NCBI RefSeq assembly: GCF_000828895.1
Contig: NZ_AP014568.1
Span: 1,433,858 to 1,497,857 of the forward strand
Direction: 5' to 3'
DNA from: Serpentinimonas raichei
GTDB lineage: Bacteria; Pseudomonadota; Gammaproteobacteria; Burkholderiales; Burkholderiaceae_C
Length of the DNA stretch: 64,000 bases
Below, piece after piece: positions 1 through 9,077 of this stretch (the stretch's first letter is position 1; every line of letters starts with the position of its first letter). The notes below the pieces were generated by a model, which saw only the letters and a list, made by a program, of their open reading frames with translations, had not been told where the DNA came from and made no database searches. A program made the translations under genes and the position numbers.

Positions 1-755
<755 letters not shown>

Positions 756-788
756 GGAGCGGATTATCGGCTGGCCGCACGGCGGGGC

Positions 789-1802
789 TCACAAGGCATC
801 AAGCGGGCTGAACACGCCCTTGCCACCTTTGTTGAGCACGTGCGTGTAGATCATGGTAGTGGCCACGTCGGCATGGCCAAGCAGCTCTTGCACGGTGCGA
901 ATGTCGTAGCCGTTTTGCAGCAAATGGGTGGCAAAGCTGTGGCGCAAGGTGTGCGGCGTGGCCGGTTTGGCCAACCCGGCCGCCTGCACCGCCTGCTTCA
1001 TGGCGCGCTGCAACGCCTTTTCATCCACATGGTGGCGCCGCTGCACACCGCTGCGCGGATCCTTCGAATAGCTGCCGGAGGGAAAAGCGTACTGCCAGCC
1101 CCACTCCTGGGCGGCAAGCGGGTATTTGCGCTCCAGCGCATCGGGCAGATAAACCGCTGCCATGCCCTTGGATCGATCATCTTCGTACAAACGCCGCCGC
1201 CAGACCCAATGGGCGCGCAGCGGCTCCACCAACTTGCGCGGCAGCATGGTCACCCGGTCTTTGCCACCCTTGCCGTCGCGCACCAGCAGCTCGGTGCGCT
1301 CGAAGTCCACGTCTTTGATGCGCAGCCGCACCACCTCCATCAGCCGCATGCCGCTGCCGTAGAGCAGACGCGCCATCAGCGCATGCGTGCCCTGCATCCG
1401 CTCCAGCACCGCGGACACCTCGCTGGGCGTGAGCACCACCGGCAGCCGGGCCGGGCGCTTGGCGCGCACCATGTCTTGCATCCAAGGCAAGTCCTGCCCC
1501 AGCACCTCACGGTATAAAAACAGCAGGGCCGACAGCGCCTGGTTCTGCGTCGAAGCCGCCACATGGCCCTCCACCGCCAGATGCGTCAAAAACGCCTCCA
1601 CCTCCGGCGCCCCCATCTCGGCCGGATGGCGCTTGCCATGAAACAAGATGAAGCGCTTGGCCCAGTGGATATACTGGGTCTCGGTGCGTATGCTGTAATG
1701 GCGCAGACGGATGCGCTCACGCAACAGGTCCAGCAGCTTCGGTGCGGCGGGGCCTGCGGTAGCCGTGCCAAGCACCGAAATGGGTGTAGTTTCTGGAGTC
1801 AT
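789..1802 (-). CDS. intI: Integron integrase IntI (tyrosine recombinase)
   Basis: IntI catalyses insertion and excision of gene cassettes by recombining attI with folded single-stranded attC sites. From the ATG at 1802 the protein is 337 residues, the same length as IntI1. It carries the tyrosine-recombinase catalytic set: R153 (GSGMRLMEV), H284 and R287 (TPHTLRHSF), H310 (LLGH) and Y319. It also has the insertion that separates IntI from XerC/XerD, around residues 208-245, with [20 protein letters not shown]. An upstream in-frame GTG at 1868 would add 22 residues but would place the start over the likely promoter/attI region, so the ATG is preferred. The gene points away from the cassette array, as in standard integrons, and appears intact. 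Confidence 0.95.
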   Translation of the reverse strand: MTPETTPISVLGTATAGPAAPKLLDLLRERIRLRHYSIRTETQYIHWAKRFILFHGKRHPAEMGAPEVEAFLTHLAVEGHVAASTQNQALSALLFLYREVLGQDLPWMQDMVRAKRPARLPVVLTPSEVSAVLERMQGTHALMARLLYGSGMRLMEVVRLRIKDVDFERTELLVRDGKGGKDRVTMLPRKLVEPLRAHWVWRRRLYEDDRSKGMAAVYLPDALERKYPLAAQEWGWQYAFPSGSYSKDPRSGVQRRHHVDEKALQRAMKQAVQAAGLAKPATPHTLRHSFATHLLQNGYDIRTVQELLGHADVATTMIYTHVLNKGGKGVFSPLDAL

Positions 1803-1839
1803 CGCAGGGGCAGGAGTGAGATATACACCTTCTGATCGG

Positions 1840-1869
1840 TTGGATTGTACGCCTTGGGTGGTGTACACT
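1840..1869 (+). promoter_or_regulatory. Candidate cassette promoter Pc
   Basis: Between intI and the first cassette there is a TTGGAT hexamer (1840-1845) and a TACACT hexamer (1864-1869) separated by 18 bases, reading toward the cassettes. The position fits an integron Pc promoter. The hexamers are only moderate matches to the sigma-70 consensus, so this is a candidate. Confidence 0.3.
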
Positions 1870-1873
1870 TTAC

Positions 1874-1880
1874 GTTAGCC
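1874..1880 (+). other. attI core site (GTTAGCC)
   Basis: GTTAGCC lies between the intI start and the first cassette ORF and resembles the R' core of the downstream attC sites (GTTAGGC, and GTTAGCC at 8634). It is the expected crossover point (after the first G) for incoming cassettes. The flanking attI binding sites cannot be defined by eye. Confidence 0.55.
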
Positions 1881-1899
1881 GTTTTCAAAAGGAGTCTCC

Positions 1900-2469
1900 G
1901 TGCAAGGCAAGGTCAAATGGTTCTCTGAGGAAAAGGGGTATGGCTACATCGTGGCCGACGATGGCAAAGAGCATTACTTCAACATCAGAGATATTCAAGG
2001 AGCGAATCTCCCACGTAATGGTGATATCGTCAGTTTTGAATCTGGCCAAGGAAAGAAAGGGCCGAAGGCATCGTCGGTTTCCATCGTGGCCAAATCTCAG
2101 GCCCCCTCAAGCAGCCGGGGCAATGATGACAGAGCCACATGCACCCATTGCGGGAAAAAGATGGTGCCTCGAATCATCACGTACAGGGGAGAACCAAGTA
2201 AATCTGTCTGCCCTTTTTGCGGTGGCACCTACAAAGATTTTGGTTGGTGCTTTATTGCCACTGCCGTCTATGGTGACTATCACGCTCCCGAGGTTATCGC
2301 TCTCAGGCGCTTCCGCGATGAAACCCTCCAACCCTCTCTCATTGGCCGCACGTTCATCGCTATTTATTACCGGGTCTCTCCACCCGTTGCGAGATTTCTT
2401 AGCTCAAAACCATTTTTGGCCGCCGCAATCAGGAAAATTCTCAATGTGCTGGCACGCTATCACGGCTAA
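1900..2469 (+). CDS. Cold-shock domain protein with zinc ribbon and CFI-box C-terminus (cassette 1)
   Basis: This 189-residue protein begins with a cold-shock (OB-fold nucleic-acid-binding) domain at residues 1-65: MQGKVKWFSEEKGYGYI with the aromatic RNA/DNA-binding patch. A zinc-ribbon-like pair follows (C81-x2-C84 and C104-x2-C107). The C-terminal module starts CFIATAVYG at 117-125, the CFI-box seen in an uncharacterised C-terminal domain family. The start is a GTG 5 bases after a GGAG ribosome-binding site at 1891-1894. It is the first cassette after attI, so it is the one most likely to be transcribed from the integron promoter and the most recently captured. Nucleic-acid binding is supported; the role of the CFI module is unknown. 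Confidence 0.85.
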   Translation: MQGKVKWFSEEKGYGYIVADDGKEHYFNIRDIQGANLPRNGDIVSFESGQGKKGPKASSVSIVAKSQAPSSSRGNDDRATCTHCGKKMVPRIITYRGEPSKSVCPFCGGTYKDFGWCFIATAVYGDYHAPEVIALRRFRDETLQPSLIGRTFIAIYYRVSPPVARFLSSKPFLAAAIRKILNVLARYHG

Positions 2470-2550
2470 CAATCGCGTCAACACGGACAGGCAAAAGCGC
2501 CGCAGCTTCGCCACGCCGCTTTTGCCTGCCGGTTACGCGAAACGTTAGGC
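2464..2550 (+). repeat. attC site of cassette 1
   Basis: R'' GGCTAAC (2464-2470) and R' GTTAGGC (2544-2550) bound an 87-bp element with an internal inverted repeat (GGCAAAAGCG ... CGCTTTTGCC). It overlaps the stop codon of the cold-shock gene. It differs from the 61-bp attC family that dominates the array. Confidence 0.85.
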
Positions 2551-2784
2551 CTCGCTCTGGCTTCTGCTGCTCCACTCCCTCGGGCTCCGGCGGCGCTACC
2601 CGGTTGCTGGCCTGCTGCTCGGCCTTCGTGGAACGTTCAGGCACACAGCGCTTGCGTTCCTCCACTGCCCCAGCCATAATCTCCGGCAGCACCGCAGCGT
2701 TCCAAGGCCACAGCACCCTTCTCCACATCGCCTAACCTGCGGTTCAACTCGGACGTGCCTTCGGCACGCCGGTTAACCTCAACG
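2545..2784 (+). other. ORF-less cassette 2 with 61-bp attC (2730-2790)
   Basis: The cassette is 240 bp from crossover to crossover. It carries the conserved module that starts CTCGCTCTGGCTTCTGC and includes GCCATAATCTCCGGCA, then the common attC (GCCTAAC at 2730-2736, GTTAGGC at 2784-2790). No plus-strand gene with a ribosome-binding site is present. A minus-strand frame reading ...NAAVLPEIMAGAVEERK is open here but is not kept open in sister cassettes. Confidence 0.8.
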
Positions 2785-3025
2785 TTAGGCCTCGCTCTGG
2801 CTTCTGCTGTTCCACCTCCACGTGCTCCGGCAACGCTTCAAGGTTGCCGGCCTGCTGCTTGGCCTTCGTGGAGCGGAACAGGCACACCGCGCTTGCTTTC
2901 CTGCAAGGCCCCGGCCATAATCTCCGGCAACGCCGCAGCGTTACAAAGCCCCAGCACCCTGTCCCACAGCGCCTAACCTGCGGTTCAACTCGGACGTGCC
3001 TTCGGCCCGCCGGTTAACCTCAACG
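2785..3025 (+). other. ORF-less cassette 3 with 61-bp attC (2971-3031)
   Basis: This is a 241-bp diverged member of the same family as cassette 2, sharing blocks throughout but with indels that change every reading frame. Its attC loop reads TTCGGCCCGCC instead of TTCGGCACGCC. No credible coding region was seen. Confidence 0.8.
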
Positions 3026-3265
3026 TTAGGCCTCGCTCTGGCTTCTGCTGCTCCACTCCCTCGGGCTCCGGCGGCGCTACCCGGTTGCTGGCCTGCTGCT
3101 CGGCCTTCGTGGAACGTTCAGGCACACAGCGCTTGCGTTCCTCCACTGCCCCAGCCATAATCTCCGGCAGCACCGCAGCGTTCCAAGGCCACAGCACCCT
3201 TCTCCACATCGCCTAACCTGCGGTTCAACTCGGACGTGCCTTCGGCACGCCGGTTAACCTCAACG
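3026..3265 (+). other. ORF-less cassette 4, copy of cassette 2
   Basis: By eye this is identical to cassette 2, including its attC (3211-3271). Together with cassette 5 it forms the second unit of a 481-bp tandem duplication. Confidence 0.85.
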
Positions 3266-3506
3266 TTAGGCCTCGCTCTGGCTTCTGCTGTTCCACCTCC
3301 ACGTGCTCCGGCAACGCTTCAAGGTTGCCGGCCTGCTGCTTGGCCTTCGTGGAGCGGAACAGGCACACCGCGCTTGCTTTCCTGCAAGGCCCCGGCCATA
3401 ATCTCCGGCAACGCCGCAGCGTTACAAAGCCCCAGCACCCTGTCCCACAGCGCCTAACCTGCGGTTCAACTCGGACGTGCCTTCGGCCCGCCGGTTAACC
3501 TCAACG
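3266..3506 (+). other. ORF-less cassette 5, copy of cassette 3
   Basis: By eye this is identical to cassette 3, including the CCC variant in the attC loop (attC 3452-3512). It ends the tandem duplication; the next cassette carries an AT-richer gene. Confidence 0.85.
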
Positions 3507-3597
3507 TTAGGCGTCCAAAAAACAGCTTTACTGCAATATAGATTAAAGCCAGAATTGTCGTCAATCACTCGCAATCAAACTATAGAAAGAAAATTTC

Positions 3598-4113
3598 ATG
3601 ATAGTGATCAAACCAACCCCACGGGGAATCGGATTAATACATATTCTTCTTTTGCTGGCTTTAATCGCAGCAGCATCTGTCGGCTATAAAGCCTATGAAA
3701 ACAACAACAGGATTGCAGAAATCGAAAGACAGGAAGCGCAACAAAGGGAAGAGGCTGCGCACGCAGCAGAGTTAGCCAAAATAACAGCAGAACGTAAAGC
3801 CAAAATCACTTCCATCCTTAATAAGTGGAATGACGCACTAAAACTGGCAGGCCTAACACCAAGAATCGCATTGGCACAGCCTGTAAGTCAAATGCAGGCC
3901 ATAAGAAGGGAGTTGGATGAATTGCGAATAAACGAATGCTTTGATGGAGCCACGCGGAAAATTGTTACAGGAATGAATGATGCAATTTTTGCGTTTGAAA
4001 TGTTCGCTAGGTTTCCAAACAATAGGGTTGCGACCGTGTCAACGGAACAAAATCTAACAAGCTCATCCGAGAAGATCAATGCCGGCAAGCAAATGATGAA
4101 TAGATGCGAATAA
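3598..4113 (+). CDS. Hypothetical membrane-anchored coiled-coil protein (cassette 6)
   Basis: I do not recognise this 171-residue protein. It has one N-terminal membrane helix at about residues 11-30 (IGLIHILLLLALIAAASVGY), then a charged Glu/Ala/Arg-rich segment at 36-72 likely to form a coiled coil, and a C-terminal half with two cysteines. The topology suggests a small anchored cytoplasmic or periplasmic protein. Base composition is clearly lower in GC than the chromosome around the array, which fits acquisition by cassette capture. The start ATG follows an AAAGAAAA stretch with no strong ribosome-binding site. The gene lies inside a cassette bounded by attC sites at 3506 and 4349. Confidence 0.6.
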   Translation: MIVIKPTPRGIGLIHILLLLALIAAASVGYKAYENNNRIAEIERQEAQQREEAAHAAELAKITAERKAKITSILNKWNDALKLAGLTPRIALAQPVSQMQAIRRELDELRINECFDGATRKIVTGMNDAIFAFEMFARFPNNRVATVSTEQNLTSSSEKINAGKQMMNRCE

Positions 4114-4136
4114 TTTTCACATCTCGATCTATTCTA

Positions 4137-4355
4137 TAGACTTTTGGCGCTCCATGCTTCCCGGCTTCGGATGGACTGCTTGTATGCTAGACATCTGCAT
4201 GGTCTTCGTGGAACGTAACAGGCACATCAAGCCTGCCTTCCTCCACATCCCCTTCCATAATCACCTGCAACGCCGCATAATCCTTCGCACCATCGCCTTA
4301 TCTGTGGTTCGACCCCGACGTGCCTTCAGCACGCCGCTTAACCTCAACGTTATGC
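4137..4355 (+). other. Decayed ORF-less module fused to cassette 6, with attC 4295-4355
   Basis: Downstream of the gene ending at 4113 there is a diverged copy of the conserved ORF-less module (TCTTCGTGGAACGTAACAGGCAC and CCATAATCACCTGCAACGCCGC are its recognisable blocks, each read in two parts). There is no attC between the gene and this module. The terminal attC has degenerate cores GCCTTAT (4295-4301) and GTTATGC (4349-4355). Confidence 0.65.
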
Positions 4356-4376
4356 ATTTATCAATGAGGCGCTTAC

Positions 4377-5594
4377 ATGATTCTTGACGACCTACTCAAA
4401 GCCATCGAAAACGGTGCAACATTACGTATCCGCTACTTCGGCGGTTCGTCGGCCGGAAGTGAAAGCGAATTGCAGCCTATTTCTGTTAATGACGGGGAGT
4501 TGCGTGCACTCTGCACCTTGTCAGGCGAAACAAAGACCTTCGTTATCGATAAGATGGAGTTGGTGATCGAAGGAGTAGCGTCCGTATTAGCCGCGGCTTA
4601 TCCACCCCCGGTGTTGCTGTATCCGACGGTTAATGAATTCGCAGCATTTCACACCGCCTCCCTTCAAGAACAAGGCTGGGAAATACTCCATGAAGGGCAA
4701 TCGCTGACACTACATCGGAAGCTAAAAAATGGAAAACTAATTCAGAATCCCGATGTAGCGCTTCAATTCGAAGCAGTTACTCATGATGCAATCTTCGACG
4801 GAGAGAAATTTCTGGAAGCTAATCATCGCGATCGTTCACGACCTTGGATAGTTCGCGCCAAGAATAAAAACACTAAAACATTCGGAGACTTCGGGAGAGC
4901 ACAGGTAACGTTTCTTGAATTTGCCAAGGCACTCGCGCCGAAAACTTTAAAGCAAAATGCATACCCCGGCAGTCCACAGGGACGCTGCGCGATAAGACCG
5001 CGCAGCGCCAGTGACTTCTACGATAGTCCTCCAGTTATGCCCGATTCAAACGCCCCTACCCCGCATTGGTCATATCCCTCTATGAAGGAACTAGTAGAGG
5101 CCGAGGGAGCTCCTTTCTCAGCGTACTTTTGCTTCCATTATCTGAGCTCACAAGGGGAGCGAACAATTCGGACCGTACGGTCAACGCACGTTCTTTTTAC
5201 ATCGACTGAGGCCTATCTAGTCGCTCACTGCGAGCTTCGCAACGAGAAGCGCGTTTTCCGAAGTTCGCAAGTCACAAACGCCCACCTTCTAAATATAGGC
5301 ACAAGCCTCACAAATCTCCCATCTTGGCTTCGTGCCCATGCGCCAGCTCACCGCACGCGGCAATCTAAAGACCCCGTGGTTCGCGAAACAGGAACTGGAT
5401 ATATGGCCATTAATACTTCTCGGGGATTGATTCACTTGTCATCGCAAATCTATGTGCAAGCGCTTAATGGAGTCGTAGTCCAGCCCGAAAGCGAATCCGT
5501 CAATTTCTTATTGGAAAGGCTACCCGCACTGTCGCATGACCTGGCATTAGAAATAGTACAAAAGCTTTTTCAAATACATCAGAAATTAATATAA
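4377..5594 (+). CDS. WYL-like domain protein, possibly two fused modules (cassette 7)
   Basis: The 405-residue protein starts with a compact beta-rich segment (residues about 13-65: ATLRIRYFGG ... LRALCTLSGETKTFVIDKMELV) that resembles a WYL domain, a ligand-sensing fold often found in regulators of defence loci. A second segment near residues 235-300 (TIRTVRSTHVLFTSTEAYLV ... EKRVFRSSQVTN) has a similar pattern. No helix-turn-helix is evident. Between the two halves, near residues 198-212, the DNA contains a hairpin that looks like an attC stem, which raises the possibility that two cassettes merged. GC content is below the chromosomal average. The WYL assignment is by pattern only. Confidence 0.6.
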   Translation: MILDDLLKAIENGATLRIRYFGGSSAGSESELQPISVNDGELRALCTLSGETKTFVIDKMELVIEGVASVLAAAYPPPVLLYPTVNEFAAFHTASLQEQGWEILHEGQSLTLHRKLKNGKLIQNPDVALQFEAVTHDAIFDGEKFLEANHRDRSRPWIVRAKNKNTKTFGDFGRAQVTFLEFAKALAPKTLKQNAYPGSPQGRCAIRPRSASDFYDSPPVMPDSNAPTPHWSYPSMKELVEAEGAPFSAYFCFHYLSSQGERTIRTVRSTHVLFTSTEAYLVAHCELRNEKRVFRSSQVTNAHLLNIGTSLTNLPSWLRAHAPAHRTRQSKDPVVRETGTGYMAINTSRGLIHLSSQIYVQALNGVVVQPESESVNFLLERLPALSHDLALEIVQKLFQIHQKLI

Positions 5595-5648
5595 ATTTCT
5601 CATCTTTACTAAGCCGCTCTTCCAAACACATGGCGCCTTCGCGCAGCG

Positions 5649-5718
5649 GCCTAACTGGTTTTTCAACAGGACAGCTACCAGCTTCGCTGGCAGCCGCCTG
5701 TTAATGCGAGCGCTAGGC
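5649..5718 (+). repeat. attC site of cassette 7
   Basis: R'' GCCTAAC (5649-5655) and a degenerate R' GCTAGGC (5712-5718) enclose an inverted repeat (ACAGCTACCAGC / GCTGGCAGCCGCCTGT). It is unlike the common 61-bp attC type, so this cassette came from a different source. Confidence 0.75.
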
Positions 5719-5952
5719 CTCGCTCTGGCTTCTGCCGCTCCACTTCCGCGTGCTCCGGAAACGCCACCCGGTTACTGGCCTGCTACTCCCCGGTCTATCC
5801 ACCACCCTACGCACCGTGCTTGCTTTTCTGTAAGGCCCCAGCCATAATCTCCGGCAACGCCGCAGCACTCCAAGGCCGCAGCACCCTTCTCCACAGCGCC
5901 TAACCTGCGGTTCAACTCGGACGTGCCTTCGGCACGCCGGTTAACCTCAACG
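5713..5952 (+). other. ORF-less cassette 8 with 61-bp attC (5898-5958)
   Basis: A 240-bp member of the conserved ORF-less family. The middle differs from cassettes 2-5 (CTACTCCCCGGTCTATCCAC), while both ends and the CCATAATCTCCGGCA block are kept. No coding region was seen. Confidence 0.75.
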
Positions 5953-6193
5953 TTAGGCCTCGCTCTGGCTTCTGCCGTTCCACCTCCACGCGCTCCGGCG
6001 GCACTGCTCGGTTGCAGGCCCGCTGCTTGGCCATCTGGGCGCTGCTCGGGCACACCGAGCTTGCTTTCCTGCAAGGCTTCGGCCATAATCTCCGGCAAAG
6101 CCGCAGCGTTCCAAGGCCACAGCACCTTTCTCACCATCGCCTAACCTGCGGTTCAACTCGGACGTGCCTTCGGCCCGCCGGTTAACCTCTACG
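5953..6193 (+). other. ORF-less cassette 9 with 61-bp attC (6139-6199)
   Basis: A 241-bp family member lying immediately before the P-type ATPase cassette. It is almost identical to cassette 11 on the other side of the ATPase; the differences I see are one base in CCTCTACG of the attC and the last core (GTTAGGC versus GTTAGCC). Confidence 0.8.
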
Positions 6194-6262
6194 TTAGGCC
6201 GGACAGAACGCATCCGTCCCAGATGTAGGCGATCCGTCATCCACGATTGAGGTAGCGATATT

Positions 6263-8320
6263 GTGAGCAAGACCACCCAACACGCACATGGTCACGGATC
6301 CGAACAGCGCGCCAGCCACTTGGCAAGTGGCGGGCACGGGATAGGGAGCCACGACCAGCACGCAGGTCACAGCCCGAAGATGTTCCGGGACAAGTTCTGG
6401 CTGTCGCTGATCCTCACCGTTCCGGTCGTTATCTGGGCAGCGCACATCCAGATGATCTTTGGTTACACGGCGCCCGAGTTCCCCGGGTCGGCGTGGATAT
6501 CTCCTGTCCTCGGCACGGCCATCTTTCTCTACGGTGGCCTGGTCTTTTTGAAGGGTGCGTGGCGAGAGCTTAGAGCCCGACTGCCTGGGATGATGACCTT
6601 GATTTCCCTCGCCATCTCGGTGGCGTTCATCTTTTCGTGGGTGGTCCAGCTCGGTCTCATCGAGGCGGACGCGATCTGGTGGGAGTTAGCAACTCTGGTG
6701 ACAATCATGCTACTGGGCCACTGGATTGAGATGCGCTCGATCTCACAGGCACAGGGGGCGCTACAGGAACTCGCCAAGCTGCTCCCGGATAACGCCACAC
6801 GGGTCACTGAGCAGGGCGAGCAGACGGTGCCCATCAGCGAGCTGAGGGAGGGCGATATCGTGCTGGTCCGTCCCGGCGAGAGTGTGCCGGCGGACGGCCT
6901 GATCCAGAAAGGCACGAGCGATCTCAACGAGGCCATGATCACCGGCGAGTCCCGGCCGGTAAAGAAGAATGAAGGCGATGAGGTCATCGCCGCGACCATC
7001 AATGGCGAGGGTTCCCTGCGCATACAGGTCACTGGCACGGGAGAGAAGACCAAGCTTTCCGGGATCATGCGGCTCGTTGCCGACGCACAGACATCGAAAT
7101 CCAGGGCGCAGCACCTGGCCGACCGTGCGGCCCGGATCCTGACAGCAGTGGCCATCGTCGCCGGCGTGCTGACGCTGGTGGTGTGGCAGTTCCTTGGAGC
7201 GCCCATCGATTTCACCATTGTGCGCGTGGTGACCGTCCTGGTGATCGCCTGCCCACACGCCCTCGGCCTAGCCGTGCCGCTGGTCGTTGCCATTTCCACG
7301 ACCCTGGGCGCACGCAACGGCCTGCTCGTGCGGGATCGACGCGGACTGGAAGAAGCCAGAAACCTAGACATCGTGATTTTTGACAAGACCGGGACGCTCA
7401 CCCTCGGGGAGTTCCGGGTGGTTGAGATGGCGGTAGCCGACGGGGAGTCCGAGGAGGATATGCTGCGGATTGCGGCGGGAGTCGAGGCGGAGTCCGAGCA
7501 TCCGATCGCGCGTGGCATCGTGCGGACGGCGGTGGATCGAAAGCTTGATGTACCCCCAGCGGATGAATTCCGGGCGCTGACCGGAATGGGCATCGCAGCG
7601 TCGGTCGCAGGTATCGAGTACCGCATGGGTGGTCCCTTGCTCCTCCAGATGGAGGGTACGCAGGTTGCGGACACACTGCGTAAGGCCGCAGAGGCAGCTG
7701 CAAATCGTGGCCAGGCCGCCATCTACCTGCTACGGGGTAGCAAGGCCCTGGCGGTCTTCGCCGTGGCCGATGCCATCCGCGAGGAAAGCCGCGAGGCCGT
7801 GCGCGCGCTCCATCAGCGCGGCATCAAGGTGGCCATGCTGACCGGTGATGCACAGGCGGTCGCCGATGCTGTCGCCGCAGAGCTGGGGATCGACACGGTG
7901 TTCGCCCAAGTGCTCCCCAAGGACAAGGCGTCCAAGGTAAAGGAACTCCAGGCGCAGGGAAAGAAGGTGGCGATGGTCGGCGACGGGGTGAACGATGCAC
8001 CGGCCCTCGCCATGGCCGACGTTGGGATCGCGATTGGTGCCGGCACCGACGTGGCCGTGGAAGCGGGACACATCGTGCTGGTGCGCTCCGACCCGCGCGA
8101 CATTCCCAAGATCATTACGCTGTCCGCCGCCACTTATCGCAAGATGCTCCAGAATCTGTGGTGGGCGGCTGGATACAACATCGTCGCCATCCCTCTCGCC
8201 GCCGGGTTGCTCGCCGCGTGGGGTGTTCTTCTAACCCCAGCCGTGGGTGCGGTTCTGATGTCGGCGAGCACAGTGGTCGTCGCGATCAACGCCCAGCTTC
8301 TGAGGCGGGTGCAGCTGTGA
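6263..8320 (+). CDS. copB: CopB-type copper/silver-translocating P1B ATPase (cassette 10)
   Basis: This 685-residue protein is a complete heavy-metal P-type ATPase that pumps copper (or silver) ions out across the inner membrane. It has a His-rich N-terminus (eight His in the first 37 residues), hydrophobic membrane segments, the intramembrane metal motif CPH at 330-332 (the CopB/P1B-3 signature rather than CPC), the phosphorylation motif DKTGTLT at D374, and the GDGVNDAPA hinge motif near D574. No CxxC metal-binding domain is present at the N-terminus. The start is a GTG at 6263. An intact 2-kb transporter is large for a gene cassette. Flanking cassettes 9 and 11 are near-identical ORF-less units. 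CopB is named by motif; substrate is inferred. Confidence 0.9.
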   Translation: MSKTTQHAHGHGSEQRASHLASGGHGIGSHDQHAGHSPKMFRDKFWLSLILTVPVVIWAAHIQMIFGYTAPEFPGSAWISPVLGTAIFLYGGLVFLKGAWRELRARLPGMMTLISLAISVAFIFSWVVQLGLIEADAIWWELATLVTIMLLGHWIEMRSISQAQGALQELAKLLPDNATRVTEQGEQTVPISELREGDIVLVRPGESVPADGLIQKGTSDLNEAMITGESRPVKKNEGDEVIAATINGEGSLRIQVTGTGEKTKLSGIMRLVADAQTSKSRAQHLADRAARILTAVAIVAGVLTLVVWQFLGAPIDFTIVRVVTVLVIACPHALGLAVPLVVAISTTLGARNGLLVRDRRGLEEARNLDIVIFDKTGTLTLGEFRVVEMAVADGESEEDMLRIAAGVEAESEHPIARGIVRTAVDRKLDVPPADEFRALTGMGIAASVAGIEYRMGGPLLLQMEGTQVADTLRKAAEAAANRGQAAIYLLRGSKALAVFAVADAIREESREAVRALHQRGIKVAMLTGDAQAVADAVAAELGIDTVFAQVLPKDKASKVKELQAQGKKVAMVGDGVNDAPALAMADVGIAIGAGTDVAVEAGHIVLVRSDPRDIPKIITLSAATYRKMLQNLWWAAGYNIVAIPLAAGLLAAWGVLLTPAVGAVLMSASTVVVAINAQLLRRVQL

Positions 8321-8335
8321 CGATTCCCTCATGCC

Positions 8336-8399
8336 GCCCAACAATCGGTTGCAGCAGACGGCCCGCTGCGCGGCGCGCCGCTGAACCGAAGCGTTAGGC
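8336..8399 (+). repeat. attC site of the ATPase cassette
   Basis: R'' GCCCAAC (8336-8342) and R' GTTAGGC (8393-8399) flank an inverted repeat around CTGCGCGGCGCGCCGCTG. It differs from the common 61-bp type, so the ATPase entered as an independent cassette. Confidence 0.75.
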
Positions 8400-8634
8400 C
8401 TCGCTCTGGCTTCTGCCGTTCCACCTCCACGCGCTCCGGCGGCACTGCTCGGTTGCAGGCCCGCTGCTTGGCCATCTGGGCGCTGCTCGGGCACACCGAG
8501 CTTGCTTTCCTGCAAGGCTTCGGCCATAATCTCCGGCAAAGCCGCAGCGTTCCAAGGCCACAGCACCTTTCTCACCATCGCCTAACCTGCGGTTCAACTC
8601 GGACGTGCCTTCGGCCCGCCGGTTAACCTCAACG
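8394..8634 (+). other. ORF-less cassette 11, near-copy of cassette 9, attC 8580-8640
   Basis: A 241-bp near-duplicate of cassette 9. Its terminal core is GTTAGCC, the same variant as the attI-proximal core at 1874. No coding region was seen. Confidence 0.8.
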
Positions 8635-8645
8635 TTAGCCACAAC

Positions 8646-8984
8646 ATGAAACTAGACCGTGCCAGGCAGTTAATAAATGAGGGGATTGATAGAAACAATC
8701 CAATGGGTAGTCTCATTCATATTCTTGAATCAGCTATTGAACTCGTGTCGCTCCCGGATAATGATTTCTGTTGGTCATATTGGGAGAGTGGAGAAGAAGC
8801 AAAGCAAGAGATACTTGCTTTAATAGGTTCAGTAAAAAATGGCGTTTTACCTGAACAAGAAAAAATATCAGTACTGTTTGCTGTAGCTGGCCCACTGCAA
8901 GAGGTTAGCATGAGCAGTGGCTGGGCTGACGCATACTTAAAAATTGCGGATAAATACGATGAGGTTGAAAGTATTTTATGGTGA
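8646..8984 (+). CDS. Small hypothetical protein (cassette 12)
   Basis: I do not recognise this 112-residue, acidic, mostly alpha-helical protein. Its ATG lies 6 bases after the attC core of the previous cassette, leaving almost no 5' leader, so its translation signals must lie in or next to the preceding attC. It has no membrane helix or signal peptide. AT-rich codon use sets it apart from the chromosome. Confidence 0.6.
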   Translation: MKLDRARQLINEGIDRNNPMGSLIHILESAIELVSLPDNDFCWSYWESGEEAKQEILALIGSVKNGVLPEQEKISVLFAVAGPLQEVSMSSGWADAYLKIADKYDEVESILW

Positions 8985-8986
8985 GC

Positions 8987-9063
8987 GGCTAACAAGGCGC
9001 TCAAATCGTTCGCTTCGCTCACTGGGACGGGCTAAAGCCCGCCCCTTAGCTTAATCGTTAGAC
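8987..9063 (+). repeat. attC site of cassette 12
   Basis: R'' GGCTAAC (8987-8993) and R' GTTAGAC (9057-9063), with an internal stem GGGACGGGC ... GCCCGCCCC. It belongs to the same attC type as the site at 9471-9548 (shared GTTCGCTTCGCTCACTG). Confidence 0.75.
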
Positions 9064-9077
9064 CTTAGGAGGCAAAA

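Noticed and set aside
5772..6137. Minus-strand frame in ORF-less cassettes (NAAALPEIMAEALQESK) as a conserved reverse gene
   Set aside because: The frame is broken by indels and stops in several sister cassettes, for example cassette 3, so it is better read as conserved DNA.
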